From Polynucleobacter sp. MWH-UH19D (GTDB taxonomy: Bacteria; Pseudomonadota; Gammaproteobacteria; Burkholderiales; Burkholderiaceae): a DNA stretch of 64,000 bases. The stretch is from positions 1,550,001 through 1,614,000 of the forward strand of contig NZ_CP099571.1 in assembly GCF_040409795.1 (NCBI RefSeq), given 5' to 3'. Below, one piece after another: positions 55,112-64,000 of the stretch. A model generated the notes under the pieces. The model did not search any database. It was not told the origin of the DNA and saw only the letters and a list, made by a program, of their open reading frames with translations. Both the position numbers and the translations under genes were made by a program. Position 1 is the stretch's first letter. Every line of letters starts with the position of its first letter.

Positions 55112-56158
55112 GTGTCTTACCAAGTCACGCTCAAAACGAGCGGCAAACAATTTACTGTTACCCAAGATGAAACGCTCTTGGAGGCCGCACTCCGTCAAGG
55201 AATTAACTTACCCTATGGTTGTAAAAATGGCGCTTGTGGATCCTGTAAAGGAAAAGTGATCGAGGGCAAGGTCAGTCATGATCAACATAGTGAAAGCGCC
55301 TTAAGCAAGGCCGATGAGACCTCCGGCGGCATCTTATTTTGTTGCTCGCATCCACAATCGGATTTACTAATCGAGGCACGTGAGGTTCAAGGTGCCGGGG
55401 ATATTGCGATTCGTAAAGTACCTTGCCGAGTCAATAACATTAGCAAGCCTAGTAGCGATGTCGCCATCCTAAAACTGCAACTGCCAGCAGCAGAGCGCTT
55501 TCAGTTCTTGGCTGGTCAATACATCGAATTCTTATTGAAAGATGGTCAGCGTCGTGCTTATTCAATCGCTAACTCTCCTGATCAAGAAGGTCCACTGGAA
55601 CTTCATATCCGTCACTTACCCGGCGGAGTATTTACTGACTTTGTATTTGGAGTATCAAATCCAGCCTTAAAAGAAAAAGATATCCTGCGCTTTGAAGGGC
55701 CACTAGGCAGCTTTTTCTTAAGAGAAGACTCCAAGAAACCCATAATCTTTTTGGCAGCAGGTACTGGTTTTGCGCCCATCAAATCCATCATCGAGCAGAT
55801 GCAAGCCAAGAAAATTGACAGATCCATTTATCTCTATTGGGGTGGACGTCGACCAAGCGATCTCTACTTAAGCGATCTTTGCAAAACTTGGGAAAAAGAG
55901 ATTCCCAATTTCCAGTACATTCCCGTGATATCCGATGGCCTTCCTGAAGATGCTTGGCAAGGACGCACTGGCTTTGTCCATGAAGCGGTGATAGAAGACC
56001 ATCCAAGCCTTAAGGACTTTCAGGTATACGCCTGCGGAGCGCCAGTCATGGTCAATGCTGCTAGAACGGACTTTTCTGCGAAATGCCAACTGCCTGAGGA
56101 GGAGTTTTTTGCTGACTCATTCACTAGCGCTGCGGATTTAGCCACAAACGTGTCTTAA
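55112..56158 (+). CDS. 2Fe-2S ferredoxin / NAD(P)H-flavin reductase fusion (CDP-6-deoxy-glucoseen reductase-like)
   Basis: Electron-transfer protein of 348 residues: plant-type ferredoxin domain (YGCKNGACGSCKGKV and a fourth Cys in LFCCSHP), FAD domain (RAYSIANSP) and NAD domain (LAAGTGFAPIKSI, YACGAPVMV). Proteins of this layout are named AscD-like but act as reductases for various oxygenases. AAGGA at 55101-55105 lies six bases before the GTG at 55112, so I prefer that start over TTG 55097 or ATG 55106. It might serve the solo Rieske oxygenase; this is a guess. Confidence 0.87.
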   Translation: MSYQVTLKTSGKQFTVTQDETLLEAALRQGINLPYGCKNGACGSCKGKVIEGKVSHDQHSESALSKADETSGGILFCCSHPQSDLLIEAREVQGAGDIAIRKVPCRVNNISKPSSDVAILKLQLPAAERFQFLAGQYIEFLLKDGQRRAYSIANSPDQEGPLELHIRHLPGGVFTDFVFGVSNPALKEKDILRFEGPLGSFFLREDSKKPIIFLAAGTGFAPIKSIIEQMQAKKIDRSIYLYWGGRRPSDLYLSDLCKTWEKEIPNFQYIPVISDGLPEDAWQGRTGFVHEAVIEDHPSLKDFQVYACGAPVMVNAARTDFSAKCQLPEEEFFADSFTSAADLATNVS

Positions 56159-56214
56159 TAAAGTTAGATAATAGAAACCTAAAGCCCTTGTAATTCTATT
56201 TTGACCCTACTAGC

Positions 56215-57408
56215 ATGAACACACCAGCGCCCATCGATACCCACTCAGTGATGTTTATCACCCAACGTCCAGACGTCATCATGGTTGAAGGCAAGGGCTC
56301 GTGGTTAACAGACAATAACGGCAAGCGCTATTTGGATTTCTTGCAAGGCTGGGCAGTGAACTGTCTAGGACATGGCAATTCCGGAATGATTGCCGCCCTG
56401 AACGCACAAGCAAAAAAACTGATCAATCCAAGCCCTGCGTTCTACAACGAACCTATGATTGGCTTATCAAATTTGCTAACGGCTAACAGCTGCTTTAACA
56501 AAGTCTTTTTTGCGAACAGCGGAGCTGAAGCGAATGAGGGCGCAATCAAGTTGGCTCGCAAATGGGGTCAGCTCAATAAAAATGGCGCTTTTGAAATCAT
56601 TACCTTTGATCACAGCTTTCATGGTCGCACTTTGGCAACCATGAGCGCTTCAGGAAAACCAGGCTGGGACACGATGTTTGCACCTCAGGTATCAGGTTTT
56701 CCCAAAGCAGATCTGAATGACTTGGATTCTGTAAAAAAATTAGTGACTGACAAAACAGTTGCGATCATGCTTGAGCCCGTGCAAGGTGAAGGCGGCGTCA
56801 TTCCTGCCACCAAAGAATTTATGGTGGCATTACGCAAATTCACCAAAGAAAACAATATTCTTTTAATTGTGGATGAAGTACAGGCTGGTTGCGGCCGCAC
56901 AGGTACCTTATTTGCATATCAACAATTTGGCATCGAGCCAGACATCATGACCTTGGGCAAAGGTATTGGTGGTGGCGTTCCCCTTGCGGCACTCATGGCA
57001 ACTGATGCGGTGGCTTGTTTTGTGCCAGGCGACCAAGGCGGGACTTATAACGGCAATCCTCTCATGACTGCAGTTGGTATCAGCGTCATTGAGCAGCTAT
57101 TGGCCCCAGGATTTTTGGATAGCGTCAAAACAAAAGGGGAGCTCTTAAAGTCTGAACTACTGAAGCTATCAACAGAGTTCAGTCTAGAAGGCGAACGCGG
57201 CGAGGGATTATTACGCGCACTAATGCTTGGGCAAGACATCGGCGCAAAATTAGTTGAGTTAGCTCGTGATCGCAGCCCTGAAGGTTTGTTGATTAATTCA
57301 CCAAGGCCAAACTTGTTACGCTTTATGCCTGCACTCAATGTCAGCAATGATGAAATCTTGCAGATGTGCAATATCTTGCGCGAGCTACTGAAAGTAGTTG
57401 CCAAATAA
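56215..57408 (+). CDS. argD: Acetylornithine aminotransferase-type class III aminotransferase
   Basis: PLP enzyme of 397 residues. GAEANEGAIKLARKWG, LLIVDEVQAGCGRTGTLFAY and the Schiff-base Lys in MTLGKGIGGGVPLAALMA define the ArgD/OAT group. Likely role is N-acetylornithine formation in arginine synthesis, but related enzymes use other omega-amino acids. No arg gene is adjacent. Confidence 0.87.
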   Translation: MNTPAPIDTHSVMFITQRPDVIMVEGKGSWLTDNNGKRYLDFLQGWAVNCLGHGNSGMIAALNAQAKKLINPSPAFYNEPMIGLSNLLTANSCFNKVFFANSGAEANEGAIKLARKWGQLNKNGAFEIITFDHSFHGRTLATMSASGKPGWDTMFAPQVSGFPKADLNDLDSVKKLVTDKTVAIMLEPVQGEGGVIPATKEFMVALRKFTKENNILLIVDEVQAGCGRTGTLFAYQQFGIEPDIMTLGKGIGGGVPLAALMATDAVACFVPGDQGGTYNGNPLMTAVGISVIEQLLAPGFLDSVKTKGELLKSELLKLSTEFSLEGERGEGLLRALMLGQDIGAKLVELARDRSPEGLLINSPRPNLLRFMPALNVSNDEILQMCNILRELLKVVAK

Positions 57409-57435
57409 TCTGAATAGTTGACTCATTCGCATCAA

Positions 57436-58149
57436 TTACTCACCTAAGTAAGCAGTGCGCACTCTCGGATCTTGAAGTAATTCAGATCCAAGTCCAGTGA
57501 GGGCAATAAGTCCACTCTCCATCACATAAGCACGATCTGCCATTTGCAAGGCTAAGCGTGCATTTTGTTCCACCAATAAAATCGTCATGCCATTCTTGGA
57601 GAGATTGCGCACCACATCAAAGATGGTGTCGACCATAATGGGTGATAAGCCCATAGAAGGCTCATCTAGTAAAAGCAATTTTGGCTCAGCCATCATTGCC
57701 CTCCCCATTGCCACCATTTGCTGTTCTCCACCAGAAAGTGTTCCGGCTAATTGAGAAATCCGCTCTTTCAATCTTGGGAAGTAATAAAAGACTTCTTCGA
57801 GTTTGCGATCAATTGCCTTGGCATCACTCTTCATGAACGCGCCCATCTGTAAATTTTCTAAAATGGTCATGCGCTTAAATACGCCGCGCCCCTCTGGAAC
57901 TAAACCAAGGCCTAAACGCGCCAACTCATATGCGGGTTGTCCATTGGTTTGCTGGTCAGCAAATTGAATGACGCCGGCCGCTGGCATTAATAAGCCAGCG
58001 ATTGCTTTAAGGCTGGAGCTCTTACCCGCGCCATTGGCGCCAATTAAAGCTACTAATTCACCTTGATTGACGTGCAGATCAATTCCTTTAACAGCATTGA
58101 TACCACCATAGGTGACTTTTAGATCTTCTACCCTAAGCAGTGCGCTCAT
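57436..58149 (-). CDS. livF: Branched-chain amino acid ABC transporter ATPase LivF
   Basis: ABC ATPase of 237 residues with Walker A GANGAGKSS, signature LSGGEQQMVAMGRAM and Walker B LLLLDEPSMGLSP. MSALLRVEDLKVTYGGINAV and its size fit LivF. Last gene of livKHMGF; its start overlaps the livG stop. Confidence 0.93.
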   Translation of the reverse strand: MSALLRVEDLKVTYGGINAVKGIDLHVNQGELVALIGANGAGKSSSLKAIAGLLMPAAGVIQFADQQTNGQPAYELARLGLGLVPEGRGVFKRMTILENLQMGAFMKSDAKAIDRKLEEVFYYFPRLKERISQLAGTLSGGEQQMVAMGRAMMAEPKLLLLDEPSMGLSPIMVDTIFDVVRNLSKNGMTILLVEQNARLALQMADRAYVMESGLIALTGLGSELLQDPRVRTAYLGE

Positions 58150-58922
58150 TACACCGCCCCTTGACCAAGATAGGCCTTAATCACTTCAGGGTGGTGGCGA
58201 ACATCGGAGGGCTTGCCTGAGGCAATCACCTTGCCATAATCTAGTACGGTCAGATGATCACAGATACCCATTACTAAGCTCACATCATGCTCAATTAATA
58301 AAATGGTTTTTCCATCAGCACGGATACGTAATAGCAATTCACGTAACTCTAACTTTTCTGTGGCATTCATACCCGCTGCAGGCTCATCCAAGGCCAATAA
58401 CTTTGGCTCTGTTGCCAACGCTCTAGCAATCTCCAGGCGCCGTTGATGTCCATATGAGAGGTTACGGGCTTGCATATTTGCATAGTCACTCAAGCCAACA
58501 TAGGCAAGCAATGCAAGCGACTTTTCGCGAATCCGCTGTTCTTCACGTCTAGTAGAGGGAAAACGAAAAATAGCGCCAAGTAATCCTGCCTGAGATCGGC
58601 AATGACAGCCAACCATCACATTCTCTACTACTGACATCTCGCCAAACAAACGAATGTTCTGAAATGTTCTGGCTAAACCCGCCTTGGTCACTTGCGATAC
58701 AGACTCTGGAACATATGCGGCTCCATCAAACAAGAAAATTCCAGAGTCAGCAGGATAAAGGCCGGTGATGACATTAAAAAAAGTAGTCTTGCCTGCACCA
58801 TTGGGCCCAATAAGACCAACGATTGCGCCATGAGGAACTTGCAGGCCAACAGAGTCAAGCGCCTGCACTCCACCAAAACGCTTCGCTACATCGGTAACAT
58901 CCAATAACAAATGCGCAGTCAT
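58149..58922 (-). CDS. livG: Branched-chain amino acid ABC transporter ATPase LivG
   Basis: ABC ATPase of 257 residues: Walker A GPNGAGKTT, LivG-type signature LSYGHQRRLEIARAL, Walker B LLALDEPAAGMN. Overlaps livM by four bases (ATGA). Confidence 0.93.
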   Translation of the reverse strand: MTAHLLLDVTDVAKRFGGVQALDSVGLQVPHGAIVGLIGPNGAGKTTFFNVITGLYPADSGIFLFDGAAYVPESVSQVTKAGLARTFQNIRLFGEMSVVENVMVGCHCRSQAGLLGAIFRFPSTRREEQRIREKSLALLAYVGLSDYANMQARNLSYGHQRRLEIARALATEPKLLALDEPAAGMNATEKLELRELLLRIRADGKTILLIEHDVSLVMGICDHLTVLDYGKVIASGKPSDVRHHPEVIKAYLGQGAV

Positions 58923-60028
58923 GATTGATCACCCCGCTTTTGCCAGATTCCGCCAGGACGATAGAGCATGATCAAAATTAATGCTAGGCCATAAATTAGC
59001 TGGCGAATCACTTCGACATCGACAATCACGTGACCAAACAACATTTTTTGAATGGGCTCAGCGACGCCGCGCAATACCTCAGGAAAAACAGCGAGCACAA
59101 TCGCACCCAAGATTACGCCGGGGATATGACCAATGCCCCCAAGAACAACCATCGCTAGCACAACGATCGATTCCCACAGGGTAAAAGACTCTGGAGAAAC
59201 AAATCCTTGAAAAGCTGAAAACAGCACACCTGCTACACCAGCAAATGAGGCGCCAATCGCAAACGCCATAAGCTTCATATTGCGGGTATTGATGCCCATG
59301 GCCTTGGCCGCAATCTCATCTTCACGAATAGCAACCCATGCGCGACCAATTCGAGAGTGTTGCAAATGCAGACACACAATCGTCACCAGAACTGCCAGGA
59401 ATAAAAAAAGGTAGAACACCAGATACAAACCCGGAATCTGAATCAAGCCTAAGTCCAATGGCTTAGTAAAGCTGATACCAAACACTTGCAAGGGATCAAT
59501 CGCCTTAATACCTTTTGGGCCATTTGTAAGATTTAAAGGGCGATCAAGGTTATTCATAAAAATACGAATGATTTCCCCAAAACCCAAAGTCACAATCGCT
59601 AAATAATCCCCGCGTAATTGCAGTGTAGGTAAACCCAAGACAATGCCAAAAAGAGCTGCTAAAACAATTGAAAATATCGCTACCATCCAAGGAGAAAAAT
59701 GAAGCCCTTGCGGAAATACTGCCGCAATCGATTCAAAATGATTTGGTAAGTGTGGAGAAGCAAGCAAAGCATAGCTATAAGCACCCAGCGCATAAAAGGC
59801 GATGTAACCTAAATCGAGAAGGCCCGCAAACCCAACGACCACATTCAGACCTAAGGCAAGCACGATATATAACAAGGCAAAATCGAGAACTCTTACCCAA
59901 TAGTTGCCACCTCCAGCACCCACTATCCATGGCAACAAAATGAGTGCGATAACTCCCAAGCCAAGATAAGCATTACGACTGAGATGATTACGCGCAAGCT
60001 TCTTAAGCACGATCAGAAACTTTCTCAC
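58919..60028 (-). CDS. livM: Branched-chain amino acid ABC transporter permease LivM
   Basis: Permease of up to 369 residues with about nine helices (NVVVGFAGLLDLGYIAFYAL; LRGDYLAIVTLGFGEIIRI). The GTG at 60028 overlaps livH by 26 bp; a GTG at 60010 would give an 8-bp overlap (GTGCTTAA) and 363 residues. Either is compatible with coupling. Confidence 0.93.
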   Translation of the reverse strand: MRKFLIVLKKLARNHLSRNAYLGLGVIALILLPWIVGAGGGNYWVRVLDFALLYIVLALGLNVVVGFAGLLDLGYIAFYALGAYSYALLASPHLPNHFESIAAVFPQGLHFSPWMVAIFSIVLAALFGIVLGLPTLQLRGDYLAIVTLGFGEIIRIFMNNLDRPLNLTNGPKGIKAIDPLQVFGISFTKPLDLGLIQIPGLYLVFYLFLFLAVLVTIVCLHLQHSRIGRAWVAIREDEIAAKAMGINTRNMKLMAFAIGASFAGVAGVLFSAFQGFVSPESFTLWESIVVLAMVVLGGIGHIPGVILGAIVLAVFPEVLRGVAEPIQKMLFGHVIVDVEVIRQLIYGLALILIMLYRPGGIWQKRGDQS

Positions 60029-60938
60029 CCAATAATCCAGTGGGGCGAAGTACCAACACCAAAATCAATACTAGGAACGCAAAAATATCTTGGTAATTTG
60101 AGCCAAAGACTCCACCAGTTAGCTCACCAATATAGCCGGCACCTAAAGATTCAATCAAACCCAATAAAAGTCCACCCAGCATGGCGCCCTGTAAATTCCC
60201 AATGCCGCCCAAAACAGCAGCAGTAAAAGCTTTGAGGCCTGGAATAAAGCCCATATAAAAATGCACATTGCCATAATTGCTGGCAATCATTACACCAGCC
60301 AAGCCTGCTAATGCACCACCCAACATAAAGGTGATGGAAATCACACGATTGGGATTGACGCCCATTAAGGAAGCAATTTGCGTCTGCTCAGCCGTTGCGC
60401 GCATTGCTCTACCCAGTTTGGTTTTCTCAACCAGAAACAGAAGCCCGCACATGACAGCCAATGCTACAAAAATAATGACAATCTCTTTGCCTGTAATCGT
60501 CGCTCCAGTACCACCCAACTCGATTGGGGTTGATGGAAGTAATTGTGGATAAGTCATGGGGTTACGTGACCAAATCAACATGGCTATCGTCTGCAAGAGT
60601 ATCGACATACCAATAGCCGAAATCAGTGGTGCTAAACGGGGGGCATTTCGCAGAGGACGATAGGCAATTCGTTCAATCCAATAGCTCAAACCTGCACAGA
60701 CTGCCATCGTGACTGGCAAAACAATCAAGAGGGTTAGCCATCCCGGTAATCCACTTGTAAAGCCTAATATCAAGCGTAGCAATGACAAAGACACCATCGC
60801 GCCAATCATCAATACTTCACCATGCGCGAAATTAATAATCCCCAGTACACCATAGACCATGGTGTAGCCCAAAGCAATCAAGGCGTAAATACTACCGAGC
60901 ACCAAGCCATTGATGATTTGCTGAAGAAAAATATCCAT
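60003..60938 (-). CDS. livH: Branched-chain amino acid ABC transporter permease LivH
   Basis: Permease of 311 residues (QQIINGLVLGSIYALIALGY; GIINFAHGEVLMIGA), standard LivH length and start. Follows the substrate-binding-protein gene after an intercistronic hairpin. Confidence 0.94.
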   Translation of the reverse strand: MDIFLQQIINGLVLGSIYALIALGYTMVYGVLGIINFAHGEVLMIGAMVSLSLLRLILGFTSGLPGWLTLLIVLPVTMAVCAGLSYWIERIAYRPLRNAPRLAPLISAIGMSILLQTIAMLIWSRNPMTYPQLLPSTPIELGGTGATITGKEIVIIFVALAVMCGLLFLVEKTKLGRAMRATAEQTQIASLMGVNPNRVISITFMLGGALAGLAGVMIASNYGNVHFYMGFIPGLKAFTAAVLGGIGNLQGAMLGGLLLGLIESLGAGYIGELTGGVFGSNYQDIFAFLVLILVLVLRPTGLLGEKVSDRA

Positions 60939-60953
60939 TACTAAATTTAGATA

Positions 60954-60982
60954 AAAAGAGCGCCGAATATCGGCGCTCTTTT
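60954..60982 (-). terminator. Intercistronic hairpin between livK and livH
   Basis: AAAAGAGCGCCGA and TCGGCGCTCTTTT form a perfect 13-bp stem with a 3-base loop, ending in T residues on the minus strand. It lies 8 bp after the livK stop. Partial termination or 3'-end protection here would give more binding protein than membrane complex. Confidence 0.85.
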
Positions 60983-60990
60983 AAGACTTC

Positions 60991-62178
60991 TTACATATTA
61001 ATAACGTCAAGAACCGTTTTCTTTTTGTCTTTGAAATCGTACAAAGTGATCACACCTTCTTTCATATCACCTTTACTATCAAAAGCGATATTGCCAACCA
61101 AGCCATTCATCTTAGTGTCAGGCATAGCCACTAAAATTTTTGCTGGATCAGTTGAATTGGCACGCTTCATTGCGTCAACCAACACATAGACTGCATCATA
61201 AGTAAATGGTGCATAAATTTGTACATCTGAATTAAAGCGCTCTTTGTAACGCTTCTGGAAGTCAGCGCCCTGATCCATCTTAGAAAGCGCTTTACCCGCT
61301 TCTGAGCAGGTGACATTCACTACTGCATCACCCGCAAGCTCAATCAGCTTCTCGGTGCACATACCATCACCGCCAACAATCTTCGCTTTGATACCCAGCT
61401 CAGTTGCCTGCTTGGCCAAAGGACCACCGGTAGCATCCATACCGCCATACATAATGACATCAGGCTTGCTGCCCTTAATCTTGGTCAAAATCGCTTTAAA
61501 GTCAGTTGCCTTATTATTGCTTGCCTCGCGAGTAACTACCTTTACGCCCGCAGCCTTTACAGTCTTCTCAAACTCATCGGCAAGACCTTTTCCGTATTGA
61601 GTAGAGTCATCAATGATGGCTACTGTTTTTGCTTTTAAGGTATTTGCTACGTAATTACCCAAAGCTGGGCCTTGCTGAGCATCTGTTGCCACGAGACGAT
61701 AAGTCGTCTTGAAGCCTTGATTGGTGTAATCAGGATTGGTCGAGGATGGAGAAATCTGCGTGATTCCCGCGTCGCTGTATATCTTTGATGCTGGAATACT
61801 AGTGCCCGAGTTTAAGTGGCCTACAACACCAACTACTTTTGCATCTACTAATTTTTGTGCAACCTGAGTAGCGGTTTTTGGATCTTCCGCATCATCTTCA
61901 GGCACTAAGGTCAAGACTACCTTTTTGCCATCAATCGTTAAGCCTGCCTTATTAATTTCTTCGAGAGCTAAACGTGCGCCATTTTCATTATCTTTACCTA
62001 AATGGGCGATGGGTCCAGTTAATGGAGCTACGTGGCCAATCTTGACCTCAATACCATCAGCTGAAACGGCGGCAGCTTTATCGTCACCTTTGCCGCACGC
62101 CGTCAAAATTAACGCCGTTACCGATAAAGCAATGGCGCTTTTCATAAAATTCATTTTTGATACATTGGAATTCATCAT
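60991..62178 (-). CDS. livK: Branched-chain amino acid ABC transporter substrate-binding protein (lipoprotein)
   Basis: Periplasmic binding protein of about 395 residues with a lipoprotein-type signal (SAIALSVTALILTACGKGDD; lipobox LTAC, lipidated Cys at about residue 28). The LivK-type fold is evident from VKIGHVAPLTGPIAHLGKDN and VVGVVGHLNSGTSIPASKIY. AGGAG precedes the start. Actual ligand may be Leu/Ile/Val or another amide-type compound. Confidence 0.94.
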   Translation of the reverse strand: MMNSNVSKMNFMKSAIALSVTALILTACGKGDDKAAAVSADGIEVKIGHVAPLTGPIAHLGKDNENGARLALEEINKAGLTIDGKKVVLTLVPEDDAEDPKTATQVAQKLVDAKVVGVVGHLNSGTSIPASKIYSDAGITQISPSSTNPDYTNQGFKTTYRLVATDAQQGPALGNYVANTLKAKTVAIIDDSTQYGKGLADEFEKTVKAAGVKVVTREASNNKATDFKAILTKIKGSKPDVIMYGGMDATGGPLAKQATELGIKAKIVGGDGMCTEKLIELAGDAVVNVTCSEAGKALSKMDQGADFQKRYKERFNSDVQIYAPFTYDAVYVLVDAMKRANSTDPAKILVAMPDTKMNGLVGNIAFDSKGDMKEGVITLYDFKDKKKTVLDVINM

Positions 62179-62206
62179 CTACAGCTCCTCTGTTATGAAT
62201 CAAACT

Positions 62207-63148
62207 TCAATCAACTAAATTTTTGGGTAAAGAAAAAGTTACATCTTCAACAACACCGGCTAGGGCACGAACACTACGCGGCCCAAATTCTTGAATACGC
62301 GCCACAATGGCTTGAGCAAGACTTTCGGGAGCAGATGCACCCGCCGTTAAGCCAACGCGCTTTTTGCCCGCAAACCATTCAGGCTTTAACTGCTCTGGCG
62401 CATCCACCATGTAGGATGGTACGCCCAATTTTTCCGACAGTTCACGCAAGCGATTAGAGTTCGAGCTTGTCGCACTACCCACCACAATAACAAGCTCAAC
62501 TTGCGGCGCCATGAACTTGACTGCATCTTGACGATTCTGAGTGGCATAACAAATATCTTGTTTGCGAGGCTGAACAATACTGGGAAATTTTTTTGTGAGC
62601 GCTTCAACAATTTCTTTAGTCTCATCAACTGACAATGTTGTTTGCGTCACAAAAGCGATTTTTTCATCACTCGAAAAGGGGAGCTTATCCACATCACCGA
62701 TATTTTCGATTAAGAAAACACCCTCTTTCACCTGGCCCATAGTGCCCTCTACTTCGGGATGGCCTGCGTGACCAATCATCAAAACGGTATAACCTTCTTT
62801 GCACATCTTGACGACCTCCAGATGCACCTTTGTCACCAGTGGGCAAGTTGCGTCATACACTTGCAAGCCACGCTGCTCAGCATCTTTGCGCACTTCTTGA
62901 GATACGCCATGAGCACTAAACACCACAATCCCGCCTCTGGGAACTTCGTGCAACTCGTCTACAAACACTGCACCCTTCTCGCGCAATTCATTCACAACAT
63001 AGACATTGTGAACAATTTCGTGGCGCACATATATTGGCGCACCAAAACGCACCAGCGCCTCATTCACAATATTGATTGCACGATCCACCCCTGCGCAAAA
63101 ACCGCGGGGTTGCGCCATCAAAATTTCTGCGTGATCAGATCCACTCAT
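62207..63148 (-). CDS. ispH: 4-hydroxy-3-methylbut-2-enyl diphosphate reductase
   Basis: Fe-S enzyme giving IPP and DMAPP at the end of the MEP pathway. The three cluster cysteines are in PRGFCAGVDRA, YDATCPLVTKVH and QDICYATQNRQ. 313 residues, full length. Six bases after the FKBP gene, the usual neighbour. Confidence 0.96.
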   Translation of the reverse strand: MSGSDHAEILMAQPRGFCAGVDRAINIVNEALVRFGAPIYVRHEIVHNVYVVNELREKGAVFVDELHEVPRGGIVVFSAHGVSQEVRKDAEQRGLQVYDATCPLVTKVHLEVVKMCKEGYTVLMIGHAGHPEVEGTMGQVKEGVFLIENIGDVDKLPFSSDEKIAFVTQTTLSVDETKEIVEALTKKFPSIVQPRKQDICYATQNRQDAVKFMAPQVELVIVVGSATSSNSNRLRELSEKLGVPSYMVDAPEQLKPEWFAGKKRVGLTAGASAPESLAQAIVARIQEFGPRSVRALAGVVEDVTFSLPKNLVD

Positions 63149-63154
63149 ATTATT

Positions 63155-63601
63155 TTAGAGAATAGCGACTATCTGCGCTTCAAAAGTAACTTCATGGCCA
63201 GCCAATGGGTGGTTGAAATCAAACCACGCACCTTCATCATCAATCGATTGCAATACACCTGCATATTGGGCTCCACCAGGAGCATTAAATTCGATGACAT
63301 CACCTGGATTAAATTCCATGTCATCATCGCGACCCTCTTTAAGGGCTTTCAACGAAACCCACTGCACCAAATCTTTTTTGCGCTCACCAAAACTCTCTTC
63401 TGGTGAAAGCAAAGCACTCTTTTTATCGCCAACACCCAGTCCCAACAACACCTTTTCAAAGCAAGGCGCAAATTGTCCAGAACCCATCAAAACCGTCGCA
63501 GGTCGATCAACAAACGTATTGATGTAATCCTCCCCGTTGGGCAAGGTCAGCCGATAGTTCAGGGTCAAATAGGAGTTGGGCAAAACAGTAAGCTTAGTCA
63601 T
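63155..63601 (-). CDS. FKBP-type peptidyl-prolyl isomerase, SlpA-like
   Basis: A 148-residue FKBP with an IF (insert-in-flap) domain, starting at ATG 63601 (MTKLTVLPNSYLTLNYRLTL). ATVLMGSGQFAPCFEKVLLG and the SPEESFGERKKDLVQW insert are typical of SlpA/FkpB. Forms an operon with ispH, as in many proteobacteria; divergent from radC. Confidence 0.92.
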   Translation of the reverse strand: MTKLTVLPNSYLTLNYRLTLPNGEDYINTFVDRPATVLMGSGQFAPCFEKVLLGLGVGDKKSALLSPEESFGERKKDLVQWVSLKALKEGRDDDMEFNPGDVIEFNAPGGAQYAGVLQSIDDEGAWFDFNHPLAGHEVTFEAQIVAIL

Positions 63602-63631
63602 AAGGTGATTGTATCTAGCCCTGCACCTGGC

Positions 63632-64000
63632 ATGCACTCTTCAATACCCCAATGGCCTAAAAATGAACAACCCCGAGAAAAGCTCCGCCTATATGGCGCC
63701 AAATGCCTCACCGATGCAGAATTGCTTGCCATATTCTTGCGTGTTGGCGTCAAGGGCAAAAATGCCGTCACTTTAGCGAATGACCTTTTGCATCACTTTG
63801 GCAGCCTGCCCCGCCTACTTGCCAGTAGTCCTGCTGAATTTACCCGCATTCATGGCATTGGGCTTTCAAAATGGAGTCAAATTCAAGCCGCATACGAACT
63901 GATCAAACGCAGCTTAGAGGATGGCTTAGCCCAGCAGTCCATCTTCTCCTCCCCTGGGCGCGTCAAAGAGTTTTTACAAGCCAAAATTGGGGGTCTTCCT
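63632..64000 (+). CDS. radC: RadC/YicR family protein, 3' end cut by the window edge
   Basis: The reading frame from ATG 63632 is open to the end of the window (123 codons), reading REKLRLYGAKCLTDAELLAI near the start, then a helix-hairpin-helix stretch (FTRIHGIGLSKWSQIQAA). This is the N-terminal half of RadC; the JAMM domain would follow beyond 64000. An in-frame GTG at 63605 is another possible start. Despite its name the family has no proven repair role. Confidence 0.9.
   Translation, partial: MHSSIPQWPKNEQPREKLRLYGAKCLTDAELLAIFLRVGVKGKNAVTLANDLLHHFGSLPRLLASSPAEFTRIHGIGLSKWSQIQAAYELIKRSLEDGLAQQSIFSSPGRVKEFLQAKIGGLP

Overview
The window looks like a chromosomal stretch of a Polynucleobacter-like member of the Burkholderiales (Betaproteobacteria). 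I infer this from moderate-to-low GC, the gene orders rpsU-yqeY-dnaG-rpoD and xseB-ispA-dxs-folE2, a BPSS1780-type membrane protein, a beta-proteobacterial homoserine kinase, and a TctAB transporter without a linked TctC. No database was searched, so the genus is an inference. No prophage, IS element, CRISPR array or rRNA operon is visible.

Positions 1-4.2 kb carry a minus-strand operon with a KdpD-like kinase lacking its cytoplasmic sensor half, a KdpE-like regulator and the Kup potassium transporter. Positions 4.5-8.6 kb carry the four-gene Anbu operon: circularly permuted ATP-grasp, alpha-E protein, transglutaminase and proteasome-like Anbu. A palindrome of NtrC-site architecture lies in front of it.

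Positions 8.6-21.2 kb are the most distinctive region. A divergent FNR-type promoter at 9.1 kb drives a DUF3149 microprotein one way, and thioredoxin 2 plus a MenA/UbiA-like prenyltransferase the other. An FNR-family regulator lies next door. A seven-gene minus-strand sulfur operon follows: two YeeE/YedE halves, an NPCGP-repeat peptide, an unknown protein, a periplasmic rhodanese, a BigR/SqrR/YgaV-type persulfide sensor and a DUF2892 protein. Divergent from it are an RND permease and a TolC protein. Each divergent operon has its own AT-rich palindrome sharing an identical 20-bp core. A TsdA-like dihaem cytochrome follows, behind a second, clearly homologous copy of the 9.1-kb FNR promoter. I read the region as a regulon for reactive sulfur and low oxygen.

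Positions 21.2-27.1 kb hold a tRNA(CAU) with a displaced copy of its 5' half, and the macromolecular synthesis operon; RpoD has a 90-bp tandem repeat in its N-terminus. Positions 27.1-64 kb are mainly housekeeping: tsaD, folE2, dxs, ispA, xseB, polA, thrB, uvrD, valS, galU, tusA, alaS, glnS, an argD-type aminotransferase, a livKHMGF transporter, ispH, an FKBP isomerase and the start of radC. Interspersed are a solo Rieske oxygenase, a mercaptopyruvate sulfurtransferase, a ZIP transporter, a Tat-exported dienelactone hydrolase and tctBA. Several genes have start codons that I moved downstream of the longest reading frame because a Shine-Dalgarno sequence or family alignment favours it.
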